From NCBI GenBank assembly GCA_017559615.1, contig JAFYRB010000097.1, forward strand, positions 1-11,459: a stretch of 11,459 nt of DNA. Direction: 5' to 3'. The notes under the pieces were generated by a model. The model made no database searches. It saw only the letters and a list, made by a program, of their open reading frames with translations, and was not told where the DNA came from. Each line of letters opens with the position of its first letter. Positions within the stretch are counted from its first letter, which is position 1. Position numbers and translations under genes: made by a program. Origin of the DNA: Alistipes sp. (GTDB taxonomy: Bacteria > Bacteroidota > Bacteroidia > Bacteroidales > Rikenellaceae). This document shows, piece by piece, positions 1-7,670 of this stretch.

Positions 1-198
1 GTTGGTCACGATATCCTGCACGAGGCGAGGTTCACGACTAAGCTCTGCGCTGCTGCGCTGCATAGCTACGGCCTTGGATGTCGTCACCACCTGCTCCTTG
101 ATGGTGTCCCACTCGTTGCAGGCGGGGCAGCGACCCATCCATTTCGTTAGCTCGTTGCCGCACGAGGTGCAGAAGAATACACTCTTACTCTTTGCCAT
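1..198 (-). CDS. radA: DNA repair protein RadA, N-terminal part (cut by window edge)
   Basis: The first 66 residues of a minus-strand gene are present and the rest lies beyond base 1. The protein starts MAKSKSVFFCTSCG and carries a four-cysteine zinc finger (Cys10, Cys13, Cys24, Cys27; CxxC-x10-CxxC), with GNELTKWMGRCPACNEW around it, the characteristic start of RadA/Sms. In this family the finger is followed by a RecA-like ATPase and a Lon-like domain, neither visible here. RadA processes recombination intermediates by promoting branch migration in the cytoplasm. The ATG at 196-198 lies 5 bp after the rseP stop, so the gene is probably translated from the same transcript as rseP. The identification rests on the finger and its flanking residues only, but these are distinctive. 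Confidence 0.9.
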   Translation of the reverse strand, partial: MAKSKSVFFCTSCGNELTKWMGRCPACNEWDTIKEQVVTTSKAVAMQRSSAELSREPRLVQDIVTN

Positions 199-203
199 AG
201 TCG

Positions 204-1661
204 TTAGCTAAAAAGGCGAAGGATGTCGCTACCGTTGGCGTAGATCAGTAGCGCAAGAAGGATGTAGAAGCCGATGTTCTGCGCTATCGTCATAAACTTC
301 TCGCTTGGCTTGCGGCCCGTAATCATTTCCCAGAGCGTGAAGAGCACATGGCCACCATCGAGTACAGGGATAGGAAGCAGGTTCATAACGGCGAGGATTA
401 CTGAGAGTAGTGCCGTGATGCTCCAGAAGTTAAACCAGTTCCACACCTCGGGGAAAATGCTGCCGATGGAGATGAAGCCGCCCATCTCCTTGTATAGCTT
501 GGTGTCGGGGTTGACCATCATCACGAGCTGATTCCAGTACGACGAAATCTGCTTGCCCGTCTCAGCAAGGCCCGCAGGTATCGACTCCCAGAAGCCATAC
601 TCATAGCGGCGAGGTGCCACGGTGGCAACCTTGATGCCTATTGTTCCATTCTCGTCTACGGGGATGGTGAGCTCAACAATCTCGCCCTCACCGCGCTCCA
701 CGACGATGCTTACCTCGCTGCCCTTAGCCTCCTGAAGTAGGTGTGTCGAGCCAACGAAGTCGCTAACCTCGGTGCCATTAATCGCAACCACGCGGTCGCC
801 AACCATAAGGCCAGCCTCTGCGGTGCTCTCACGCTCCACACCGTTGATTACAAATGGAACGAACTCGCCGATGAAGCCCTTGTACGCGCCCCTCTCACGC
901 ATATCTACAAGGTCGGCCATTGCGAGCGTGAAGCTATGTGCCTCGCCATTGCGGAGTACCTCGACATTCAAGTCGTGGTCTACGATGAGCAGGCGCTCGT
1001 TAATCTCCGCCACATTACCAATGCTTTCGCCGTCGATGCTCACGATACGGTCGCCGTCGACAAAGCCGAGGGCTTCAGCCTCCTCGTTGAATATGTAGCC
1101 GTTGACCATATCCTCATTGTGGTAGTACTGCTCGCCCCAGGTGTAGAGCATAGCGGTGTAGATGCCGATGGCAAAGAGCACATTCATAATGACGCCAGCA
1201 AGCATAACGATAAGTCGCTGCCACGCCCTCTTGCCACGAAGTTCGTTCTTCTCGGCTGGGAGGTTGCGCATACGCTCCTTAACCTCCTCAATAGCCGTCT
1301 TAAGGTTCTCCACCTCGTTGCTTAACGCCGTGTACTCCTCGCTATCCTTTGCCGCCTTGCACGCCTTGAGGCTCTTCTTTGCCTCCTCGAACTTCGACTG
1401 CAACTTCTCCTCCTCGGTCATCAGCGGTTCACGACTGTCGTAGAGCGATACATAGCCGCCCAGCGGCACCCAGCCGATGCCATACTCCGTGTCGCCTCGC
1501 TTGAACTTAAAGAGCGAGAACCAGGGGTTGAAGAAGAGGTAGAACTTATCCACGCGAACACCAAACATACGCGCTGTGATGAAGTGACCAAACTCGTGGA
1601 TAAGGACAAGCATCGAAAGCGATGCCACGAACTGAAGTGTCTGAATAAGTATTCCTGTCAT
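204..1661 (-). CDS. rseP: RIP zinc metalloprotease RseP (site-2 protease family)
   Basis: A 485-residue membrane protease. The HEFGH zinc-binding motif is at residues 22-26 in the first membrane segment, and the partner motif NLLPIPVLDGGH is at 427-438 near the C terminus, giving the third zinc ligand. Two PDZ-like regions lie at about 180-245 and 265-345 (VDGDRIVSIDGE and LMVGDRVVAINGTEV). The family cuts transmembrane segments of anti-sigma factors and leftover signal peptides within the inner membrane. Residues of about 82-140, after the first cytoplasmic segment, form a charged Glu/Lys-rich stretch likely to be a coiled coil; it makes the protein somewhat longer than the roughly 450-residue E. 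coli enzyme. The gene sits between dxr and radA in one orientation, 53 bp after dxr and 5 bp before radA. In this family the dxr-rseP pairing is common. All catalytic residues are intact. Confidence 0.96.
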   Translation of the reverse strand: MTGILIQTLQFVASLSMLVLIHEFGHFITARMFGVRVDKFYLFFNPWFSLFKFKRGDTEYGIGWVPLGGYVSLYDSREPLMTEEEKLQSKFEEAKKSLKACKAAKDSEEYTALSNEVENLKTAIEEVKERMRNLPAEKNELRGKRAWQRLIVMLAGVIMNVLFAIGIYTAMLYTWGEQYYHNEDMVNGYIFNEEAEALGFVDGDRIVSIDGESIGNVAEINERLLIVDHDLNVEVLRNGEAHSFTLAMADLVDMRERGAYKGFIGEFVPFVINGVERESTAEAGLMVGDRVVAINGTEVSDFVGSTHLLQEAKGSEVSIVVERGEGEIVELTIPVDENGTIGIKVATVAPRRYEYGFWESIPAGLAETGKQISSYWNQLVMMVNPDTKLYKEMGGFISIGSIFPEVWNWFNFWSITALLSVILAVMNLLPIPVLDGGHVLFTLWEMITGRKPSEKFMTIAQNIGFYILLALLIYANGSDILRLFS

Positions 1662-1714
1662 ATTTTTATTCCAAATTTAATTGCTTTAATATATTGGTTT
1701 ATAGTTGGTTATTG

Positions 1715-2872
1715 TTATAGTTTTAAGTAGCGCGCAGCCAATTCACGCGACTCGATATTTGCTCTATCGTAGGTGTCGAGCGATGGGCTTTGCTCGAACG
1801 AGGCGTTGTCCAATGCATAGCGTATGGCGCCTACGATGTCGAGATAGCCGCACTTATGCGATAGGAAGGCCGCCACCGCCACCTCGTTAGCACCGTTCAT
1901 CGTGCAGGGCGCTGTGCCACCACGCTGGAGCACCTCGTAGGCGATGTCGAGCGCAGGGTACTTGAGTCTGTCGACCTCAGCAAAGCTGAGCGTAGGGTAG
2001 TCGAGGATGGAGAAGTGCTCCATCGCCTCCTTCGAGCGCTCAGGGTAGAGGAGTGCGTAGCTGATTGGGGTGTGCATATCGGCATTGCCAAGCTGTGCCT
2101 TGACAGAGCCGTCGGTGAACTCAACCATCGAGTGTACGATAGACTGCGGATGGATTACCACCTTGATGCGCTCGGGCTCAATGTCGAAGAGCCAGCGTGC
2201 CTCGATAACCTCGAAGCCCTTGTTTACGAGTGTCGCCGAGTCGATTGTAATCTTTGCGCCCATCGACCACTGCGGATGCTTGAGTGCCATCTCTGCCGTC
2301 ACGCCAGCGAGCTCCTCGCGTGGTGTGTTGCGCAGTGCACCGCCGCTACAAGTGATGATGAGGTTGCGGATGCTCTTGCGTGCCTCGCCCTCCAAGCACT
2401 GCATAATTGCCGAGTGCTCCGAGTCGATAGGTAGGATGTCAACACCCTTGCGGTGTGCCGCCGACATAATAATGTCGCCACCCACGACCAGCGTCTCCTT
2501 ATTTGCGAGGGCTATGCGCTTGCCGCTCTCGATAGCCTTGTATGTTGGGTGCAGACCAGCATATCCCACAAGGGCGTTGACGAGGGTGTCACTACGATAG
2601 CTCTGCGCTACCTGGTTGATAGCCTCGCTGCCAGCCAATACCTCGATGTCGGTACCACGGAGTGCCTCTTTGAGTGCGGCGTAGTGCCTATCGTCGCCAA
2701 TAACAACGCTCTCTGCACCAAACTCGCGTGCCTGTGCAGCCAGCGCCTCCCAATTATGGTGCGCCACAAGTGTCGACACCTTGAATCGGTCGGGGTTGCG
2801 GCGTACTATGTCAAGGGTCTGCACTCCAATGGAGCCCGTAGAACCCAATATGGCTAATCTCTCAATGCTCAT
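1715..2872 (-). CDS. dxr: 1-deoxy-D-xylulose 5-phosphate reductoisomerase
   Basis: This enzyme converts 1-deoxy-D-xylulose 5-phosphate to 2-C-methyl-D-erythritol 4-phosphate with NADPH, the first committed step of the MEP isoprenoid pathway. The 385-residue protein has the NADPH-binding GSTGSIG at 10-16, ALANKETLV at 121-129, the metal-binding IDSEHSA at 149-155 (Asp150, Glu152), DSATLVNKGFE at 211-221 (Glu221 as the third expected ligand) and HPQSIVHSMVEF at 241-252. Length and residue numbering match the family closely. I chose the ATG at 2870-2872; a GTG directly before it (2873-2875) would add one residue and cannot be excluded. No strong Shine-Dalgarno is seen, as is usual in this phylum. 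It begins 26 bp after the stop of the M23-like gene and is followed by rseP, so the three are probably co-transcribed. Confidence 0.97.
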   Translation of the reverse strand: MSIERLAILGSTGSIGVQTLDIVRRNPDRFKVSTLVAHHNWEALAAQAREFGAESVVIGDDRHYAALKEALRGTDIEVLAGSEAINQVAQSYRSDTLVNALVGYAGLHPTYKAIESGKRIALANKETLVVGGDIIMSAAHRKGVDILPIDSEHSAIMQCLEGEARKSIRNLIITCSGGALRNTPREELAGVTAEMALKHPQWSMGAKITIDSATLVNKGFEVIEARWLFDIEPERIKVVIHPQSIVHSMVEFTDGSVKAQLGNADMHTPISYALLYPERSKEAMEHFSILDYPTLSFAEVDRLKYPALDIAYEVLQRGGTAPCTMNGANEVAVAAFLSHKCGYLDIVGAIRYALDNASFEQSPSLDTYDRANIESRELAARYLKL

Positions 2873-2898
2873 CACTATCGGTGTTTGGGGGTTGTGGG

Positions 2899-3756
2899 TT
2901 AGAAGAGGATGTATCGCTCAGGGTCGACGGCGGTGCCATCGCGCCAGAGTTCGAAGATGAGCTCGCAGTTAGACTCCGTACCATTGCTATTAGCACCTCG
3001 TAGGCGTCCTATTACCGAGCCGCTCTGCACGGTCTGGCCCTTGCGGACGAGAATCTCGCCAAGACCTTTGTAGACCGAGATGTAGCCTCCCGTGTGCTGT
3101 ATCATAACGCAGTACTTGCCCTCGACAATGTCGTCGATGCTTATCACCGTGCCATTCTCTACGGCCATTACCGAGTCGTCGCCGTCGATGCTGATGATGG
3201 CAAGGTCGTAGCTCGACTCAGGGGCGTCGAACTGGCGTGTGATGCTACCTCTAAGCGGTGTGCTAAACATCGCCGCCTCGGCCTTTAGTGGCTTAGTATT
3301 TGACAATGAGTACTCTCCCGTTGTTCGCTCAAGGGCATCACGCAGGAGCGAGTCGGCACGCGTGGGTAGGATGCGTGACTTGTCGTAGCGAATGGTGTCG
3401 GTCATCACGGTAGAGTGCAGCGTGGGGGTGCTGCCGCCCATAATCTGTGCTACGGCCTCGTTGTAGGCGAGTATATCGCTGATGTTGCGCTCCATAGCGT
3501 CGAGGCGCATAATGCTCTCGGTAAGCTCGTCGTTGAGACGCTCTGCCTTGGTGCGGTAACCTGGCAGGGTGTCGAGGAGCGAGGTGTAGGCCATAAGCAG
3601 CAGTAGGGTGGCAAAGACGATAATGATGAACGATACGATGCTACCCCAGAAGGCGAGGAGCGAAATGTTGAGCCTCCACTGCTCGCCACCACTCTCCTTA
3701 TCGCGCATTATAAGTTGCTGCTTCTCGGTCAAGCGGCTCCATATATTTTGTGCCAT
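2899..3756 (-). CDS. membrane-anchored M23/LytM-like protein with lost zinc ligands
   Basis: A 285-residue protein with a short cytoplasmic N terminus, one membrane segment at about 30-57, a predicted coiled coil at about 67-105, a linker, and a C-terminal M23/LytM-like beta domain from about 160 (PLRGSITRQFDAP) to the end. This layout matches envelope peptidase-like proteins common in Bacteroidetes. The catalytic positions appear replaced: the usual HxGxD becomes SSYDLAI (181-187), the Y-x-H-L motif becomes YKGL (229-232), and the HxH motif becomes ELIFEL (255-260). I infer that it is not an active endopeptidase but may bind or activate another wall enzyme, as degenerate EnvC/NlpD LytM proteins do. 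It is the first gene of the cluster leading to dxr and rseP and has its own upstream promoter. The fold call is firm; the role is inference. Confidence 0.86.
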   Translation of the reverse strand: MAQNIWSRLTEKQQLIMRDKESGGEQWRLNISLLAFWGSIVSFIIIVFATLLLLMAYTSLLDTLPGYRTKAERLNDELTESIMRLDAMERNISDILAYNEAVAQIMGGSTPTLHSTVMTDTIRYDKSRILPTRADSLLRDALERTTGEYSLSNTKPLKAEAAMFSTPLRGSITRQFDAPESSYDLAIISIDGDDSVMAVENGTVISIDDIVEGKYCVMIQHTGGYISVYKGLGEILVRKGQTVQSGSVIGRLRGANSNGTESNCELIFELWRDGTAVDPERYILF

Positions 3757-3789
3757 ATATCTCTTGTGTTATGATTCAATAAATTCTCG

Positions 3790-3823
3790 CAAATATAACG
3801 AAAATGGATGGATACTTTGCAAA
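3790..3823 (-). promoter_or_regulatory. putative Bacteroidetes-type promoter for the M23-like/dxr/rseP/radA cluster
   Basis: On the minus strand a TATATTTG (-7 box, matching TAnnTTTG) lies at 3797-3790, with TTTG (-33 box) at 3823-3820. The spacer is 22 bp, slightly longer than the usual 19-21. The -7 box is about 33 bp upstream of the ATG at 3756. The -33 box is one half of the TTTGCAAA palindrome shared with the divergent promoter. Confidence 0.55.
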
Positions 3824-3847
3824 GTATAATAAACTTTTTTACCTTTG
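3816..3847 (+). promoter_or_regulatory. putative Bacteroidetes-type promoter for the nucleotidyltransferase gene
   Basis: TTTG at 3816-3819, a 20-bp spacer, and TACCTTTG at 3840-3847 fit the Bacteroidetes primary sigma consensus (TTTG-N19-21-TAnnTTTG) exactly. The -7 box ends 33 bp before the ATG at 3881, which leaves a short leader of roughly 25-28 nt, AT-rich near the start codon. Confidence 0.75.
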
Positions 3848-3880
3848 TATTATGAAAATGAACTAATAAAATAGATAATT

Positions 3881-4789
3881 ATGGTAAAACCAACACTTTT
3901 AGTATTGGCCGCAGGTATGGGTTCTCGCTACGGCTCACTCAAGCAGATGGATGGCGTAGGCCCTAACGGCGAGGCCATCATCGACTACTCGGTCTATGAC
4001 GCTGTGCGTGCGGGCTTTGGCAAGGTGGTATTCGTCATTCGCCATTCGTTCGAGGCAGAGTTCAAGGAGGTATTCAACGCTGAGCGCTTCGGCGGTAAGA
4101 TTGCCGTTGAGTATGTGTTCCAGGAGCTCGACTACCTACCTGAGGGCTTCGCATTGCCTGAGGGTCGTGTTAAACCTTGGGGTACAAACCACGCAGTTAT
4201 GATGGCTGCGGGTGTCATCAACGAGCCTTTTGCCGTTATCAACGCCGATGACTTCTATGGTAAGGAGGCATATGCCACTATCAGCGACTACCTCTCACAG
4301 CTTGAGGGTAGCAGCCAGAAGTATTGTATGGTGGGCTATCAGGTCTCTAAGACCTTGTCGGAGAATGGCACCGTGTCGCGTGGTGTATGTACCGTAGATG
4401 AGGAGGGTAACCTTACGGGTATGGTTGAGCGTACACAGATTGAGCGCGTCAATGGCACTATCCTATTCCACGATGGCGGTGCTGATGAGCCGCTTGAGGA
4501 GAATACCCCTGTGTCGATGAACCTCTTTGGCTTCACACCAGACTACTTCGACTACTCGGCTGAGTACTTCAAGGAGTTCCTTGCGGCAAATATCGAGAAC
4601 CTCAAGGCTGAGTTCTTCATCCCACTTATGGTTAATAAGCTCATCGCCGACAAGACTGCCACTATGCGCGTTCTTCGCACAACATCTGATTGGTTTGGTG
4701 TGACTTACAAGGAGGATAAGCCTGCTCTTATGGCCTCTATCGAGCGTCTTATCGAGGCGGGTACCTACCCTCGTAACCTTTGGGAGTAA
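3881..4789 (+). CDS. sugar-phosphate nucleotidyltransferase family protein
   Basis: A 302-residue soluble protein of the NTP_transferase fold. The N terminus holds the nucleotide-binding signature LAAGMGSRYGSLKQ (9-22), with the lysine of LKQ in the usual phosphate-contacting place. WGTNHAVMMA (100-109) and NADDFYG (121-127) follow, the latter giving the metal-binding aspartates. Such enzymes join a sugar 1-phosphate (or a similar phosphorylated compound) to an NTP, giving an activated sugar for surface polysaccharide. The substrate cannot be told from sequence alone. The gene stands alone between a divergent promoter and a terminator, so it is probably monocistronic. The ATG fits the Bacteroidetes promoter just upstream. 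Similar proteins are often annotated as a plain nucleotidyltransferase in this phylum. Confidence 0.88.
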   Translation: MVKPTLLVLAAGMGSRYGSLKQMDGVGPNGEAIIDYSVYDAVRAGFGKVVFVIRHSFEAEFKEVFNAERFGGKIAVEYVFQELDYLPEGFALPEGRVKPWGTNHAVMMAAGVINEPFAVINADDFYGKEAYATISDYLSQLEGSSQKYCMVGYQVSKTLSENGTVSRGVCTVDEEGNLTGMVERTQIERVNGTILFHDGGADEPLEENTPVSMNLFGFTPDYFDYSAEYFKEFLAANIENLKAEFFIPLMVNKLIADKTATMRVLRTTSDWFGVTYKEDKPALMASIERLIEAGTYPRNLWE

Positions 4790-4807
4790 TACTCCAATAG
4801 ATAGTTT

Positions 4808-4830
4808 AAGGGCCGCTCATCGGCCCTTTT
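4808..4830 (+). terminator. intrinsic terminator after the nucleotidyltransferase gene
   Basis: AAGGGCCG (4808-4815) pairs perfectly with CGGCCCTT (4821-4828) around a 5-nt loop, and the right arm runs into TTTT. It starts 19 bp after the stop codon at 4789. Confidence 0.88.
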
Positions 4831-4919
4831 ATATAGCCCTTCATATGCGTTGGTCTACATCGCAGTTGTCGCTGTCCGAAGGTGGCAATGAGGGCTTGTA
4901 ACTAATAAAACCGAACACT

Positions 4920-5507
4920 ATGGCTAATAGCATCTACTCGCGCTTGGCGCGTCCAGCAGCATCGGAAAATCCGCTGCTCACAAAGCCTCAAAGGCCGCTT
5001 CGTAACTCTGATACGAGGTATGCCGTTGGCGACTTCTTCTCTGAAAATGGCGTAGAGGGTGTTGTTTATGAGGTGTGGGATGGGGGCGAACACGGCAGAA
5101 TCGTGAGCCTCGACGAGGCGACTCTCGCCTGGTCAAAGGAGGTGTTTATGGCGGGAGCTACGAGCACGACGGATGGAGATAGTAATACGGATAAGGTGCT
5201 TGCGCGTGCCGATTATGAGAAGAGTCTTGCCTTTATTTGGTGTAGGGAGCACGGTGCCCATTGGTACCTTCCCGCTATCGACGAGCTTGCGGCGCTGCTC
5301 CTTGATCAAGAGGTGTTCGATGCCGTAAATAAGACCCTCGAGGAGCGTGGTGCTAAAAAGCTCATAGATTACAATCTTAACAGAATATGCTGGTCGTCAA
5401 CCGAGCACGATGAGCGCTGTGCACACAATGTTTATATGAATAGTCACCACACTAACTTCAACTACAAACACTACGATTGTCGTGTTCGTGCCGTGGCTAA
5501 ATTTTAG
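4920..5507 (+). CDS. DUF1566/Lcl-like C-type-lectin-fold protein, hypothetical
   Basis: A 195-residue protein with no signal peptide or membrane segment. It shows the pattern of DUF1566/Lcl_C-type domains common in Bacteroidetes: YAVGDFF (34-40), GVVYEVW with HGRIVSLDEAT (47-68), WCREHGAHWYLPAIDEL (107-123), CWSSTE (157-162) and a closing CRVRAVAKF (187-195). These domains adopt a C-type-lectin-like fold and are usually implicated in binding, but no ligand can be named here. The segment between WSSTE and RVRAV (about residues 171-187) is dominated by Asn, His, Tyr and Thr, read from codons that nearly all end in C or T. The gene stands alone, ahead of the bidirectional terminator and convergent with dsbD. 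No consensus promoter was found in the 87 bp after the preceding terminator. Coding status is good because the family motifs are in order; function is unknown. Confidence 0.8.
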   Translation: MANSIYSRLARPAASENPLLTKPQRPLRNSDTRYAVGDFFSENGVEGVVYEVWDGGEHGRIVSLDEATLAWSKEVFMAGATSTTDGDSNTDKVLARADYEKSLAFIWCREHGAHWYLPAIDELAALLLDQEVFDAVNKTLEERGAKKLIDYNLNRICWSSTEHDERCAHNVYMNSHHTNFNYKHYDCRVRAVAKF

Positions 5508-5655
5508 TTAAGGGGCGTGTTTAAGTGGGCGTGTCAGTGGTGAACGCTGGTAATGCGGCCGATATAGCGCGTATAGATATTGCGTAAAGCGCGCCGTAGG
5601 TTACACGCTATGCGGCATATTGCGTAAGGCGCACCTTGGTTAAATGCACATAAAT
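5508..5655. other. intergenic region without a visible gene
   Basis: No plausible coding region was seen between the lectin-fold gene and the terminator. It is GC-rich compared with other gaps in the window and holds the short direct repeat described separately. Confidence 0.6.
5577..5635. repeat. two copies of a 19-bp direct repeat, 40 bp apart
   Basis: The 19-bp word ATATTGCGTAAAGCGCGCC (5577-5595) recurs as ATATTGCGTAAGGCGCACC (5617-5635), with two changes. The copies start 40 bp apart. They lie just after the lectin-fold gene. No function is evident. Confidence 0.7.
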
Positions 5656-5691
5656 AAAATAGGGCTGTCCCGTGTGGGGCAGCCCTATTTT
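5656..5691. terminator. bidirectional intrinsic terminator between convergent genes
   Basis: A 16-bp stem with a 4-nt loop (GTGT at 5672-5675): AAAATAGGGCTGTCCC pairs with GGGGCAGCCCTATTTT with only one G-T wobble. Each arm starts or ends with an A/T run, so it can work for both the plus-strand lectin-fold gene and the minus-strand dsbD, whose stop lies 20 bp away. Confidence 0.92.
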
Positions 5692-5710
5692 GTTGCTATG
5701 CTAAGGGTTA

Positions 5711-7639
5711 TTACTTAGCATACTTGCCTGTGTTGAGGAACTCGACGAATGCATCGATGTCGGTGTCGTAGCCACGAGGACCTGCAAGAACAGTCTCGCC
5801 GTCTGGTGCGAGCAAGATGTAGCCTGGCTGTGCGTTAACGCCCCAACGCTCCTGTGCGAAGGCTGCGTTTACTGAGCCGAGGCGCTTGCCATCCTCGATC
5901 TTGGTCATATCGTCAACATAGAGTGCGCAGATAACGAAGTCGTTGCGCAACATTGGCAATACGCGGTCGTTGCTCCATACCATAGTCTCCATCTCACGGC
6001 AGTTGTTGCAAGCGTGACCTGTAACATCCACGAAGATAGGCTTGTTCTGCTTCTTAGCCTCAGCTACTGCCTCCTCGAAGTCGAAGTGACCCTCGAGCTG
6101 GTGTGGCAAGTGGAGGAAGTCGGCATACTTACGACCTGCGTTAGCATTCTCCAAGCGACCATTTACCTGGTAGTCCTGAGTGCTCATAGGTGGAATGTAA
6201 CCTGAGATAGCGTTAAGTGGTGCACCCCACAAACCTGGGATCATATATACCACGAATGAGAATACTGCGATAGCGAGTGTGAGGCGGAATACTGACACGT
6301 GCTTAACCTCGTCATCGTGAGCAAAGCGAAGCTTGCCGAGGAGGTAGAGACCCATAAGTGAGAATACCACGATCCAGATAGCGAGGTATGTTTCACGGTC
6401 GAGAATACCCCAGTGCATAGTCTGGTCAGCAGTCATCAAGAACTTGAGACCGAGAGCAACCTCAATGAAACCGAGGATAACCTTAACTGAGTTAAGCCAA
6501 CCACCGCTCTTTGGCAAGTTCTTAAGCAATGATGGGAACCACGCAAGTACGGTAAATGGAAGTGCGAAGGCCAAGGCGAATGCAAACATAGTGATGATTG
6601 GCATCCATACACCACCGCTTGTAGAGCTGATGATAACCGAACCTACGATAGGACCTGTACAAGAGAATGATACGAGTACGAGGGTAAGTGCCATAAAGAA
6701 GATACCTACCAAACCACCCTTATCAGCACCCTCGTCGCTCTTGTTAACGAGTGATGATGGGAGTGTAATCTCGAATGCACCGAGGAACGATGCAGCAAAT
6801 ACCATAAAGATTACGAAGAAGATAAGGTTAGGAATCCAGTGTGTACCGATAGCGTTGAAGATATCGCCCGCTACATTTGTGCCGAATGCGTTAGAGAGGA
6901 GCACGAGGATAGCGATAGGCAATACATAGAGAGCCACGATGAAGAAACCGTACATAGTAGCACGGAAACGGCCCTGTGCTGGTGACTGTGAACCCTTAAC
7001 GAAGAACGATACGGTCATAGGAACCATAGGGAATACACAAGGTGTCAACAATGCTGCGAAGCCCCAAAGGATAGCTGTGATGATTGAACCCCAATCGAGT
7101 GGTGTAGCAGCAGAGGTAGAGCTCTCCTCGGTGTCGGTAGCAGCAGCTACAACAGCCTCACCTGGCATCTGAATAGAGAATGTAGCAGGGTTTGAAGTAC
7201 ACTGGTTAGTGTCGTTAGTGCAGATAGTTGCGCTGATGTAACCTGTTACCTTCTTGCCAGCCTCAGCCTTGATGGTGTGAACATAGATAGCCTTGTTGTA
7301 GTAGATAAGCGAAGGCTCACCTGTAAGCTCATCAATGCCGTGCTCCTCTGGTGTGAGAGTCTCAACGATGTCGCCAACAACCTCAGCGTTGTCGAACTCG
7401 AAGTAAGGAGCCGAGAAATCGGTCATAGGGTAGCCGTGGAAGCCCTCAGCGATAGTAGCCTCGAGAGTAACGGCGAAGTTGCCATCCTCCAACTCCTCGG
7501 CGCTGATAGCCCACTCAACAGGCGCACCCTCATTCTCATTAACTACCGAACCAGTAGTCTTCGCAACGTCCTGTGCCGACACTGCGAATGGTAGCATTAG
7601 TGCAATAGAAAGCACTACTGACTTGAAAAGATTTTTCAT
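5711..7639 (-). CDS. dsbD: thiol:disulfide interchange protein DsbD
   Basis: A 642-residue protein carrying electrons from cytoplasmic thioredoxin across the inner membrane to the periplasm. A signal peptide ends near residue 22 (AVSAQ). The N-terminal periplasmic domain has a cysteine pair at Cys140 and Cys147. About eight membrane segments follow between 185 and 470, with the paired membrane cysteines in LLTPCVFP (Cys201) and FSCTGP (Cys327). The C-terminal thioredoxin-like domain has the CNNC centre at 544-547, within VDVTGHACNNCREME. All three redox pairs expected of DsbD are present. It starts 31 bp downstream of the araC-family gene and I found no consensus promoter in that gap, so co-transcription is plausible. 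The N-terminal domain is degenerate relative to E. coli but of the right length. Confidence 0.95.
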   Translation of the reverse strand: MKNLFKSVVLSIALMLPFAVSAQDVAKTTGSVVNENEGAPVEWAISAEELEDGNFAVTLEATIAEGFHGYPMTDFSAPYFEFDNAEVVGDIVETLTPEEHGIDELTGEPSLIYYNKAIYVHTIKAEAGKKVTGYISATICTNDTNQCTSNPATFSIQMPGEAVVAAATDTEESSTSAATPLDWGSIITAILWGFAALLTPCVFPMVPMTVSFFVKGSQSPAQGRFRATMYGFFIVALYVLPIAILVLLSNAFGTNVAGDIFNAIGTHWIPNLIFFVIFMVFAASFLGAFEITLPSSLVNKSDEGADKGGLVGIFFMALTLVLVSFSCTGPIVGSVIISSTSGGVWMPIITMFAFALAFALPFTVLAWFPSLLKNLPKSGGWLNSVKVILGFIEVALGLKFLMTADQTMHWGILDRETYLAIWIVVFSLMGLYLLGKLRFAHDDEVKHVSVFRLTLAIAVFSFVVYMIPGLWGAPLNAISGYIPPMSTQDYQVNGRLENANAGRKYADFLHLPHQLEGHFDFEEAVAEAKKQNKPIFVDVTGHACNNCREMETMVWSNDRVLPMLRNDFVICALYVDDMTKIEDGKRLGSVNAAFAQERWGVNAQPGYILLAPDGETVLAGPRGYDTDIDAFVEFLNTGKYAK

Positions 7640-7670
7640 AATTTTTTGTTTTGGTTATATTAATTGTTTG

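Noticed and set aside
741..1325. 194-residue open frame on the plus strand opposite rseP
   Set aside because: It is antisense to a protein with all site-2 protease motifs and has no recognisable domains of its own.
1672..1679. TAAATTTG on the minus strand before rseP as a -7 box
   Set aside because: No TTG lies at a suitable distance upstream, and the box would be only about 10 bp from the ATG.
2070..2600. 176-residue open frame on the plus strand opposite dxr
   Set aside because: A shadow of the clearly coding dxr on the other strand; it has no family motifs.
6444..6929. 161-residue open frame opposite dsbD
   Set aside because: Shadow of the membrane region of DsbD; no motifs of its own.
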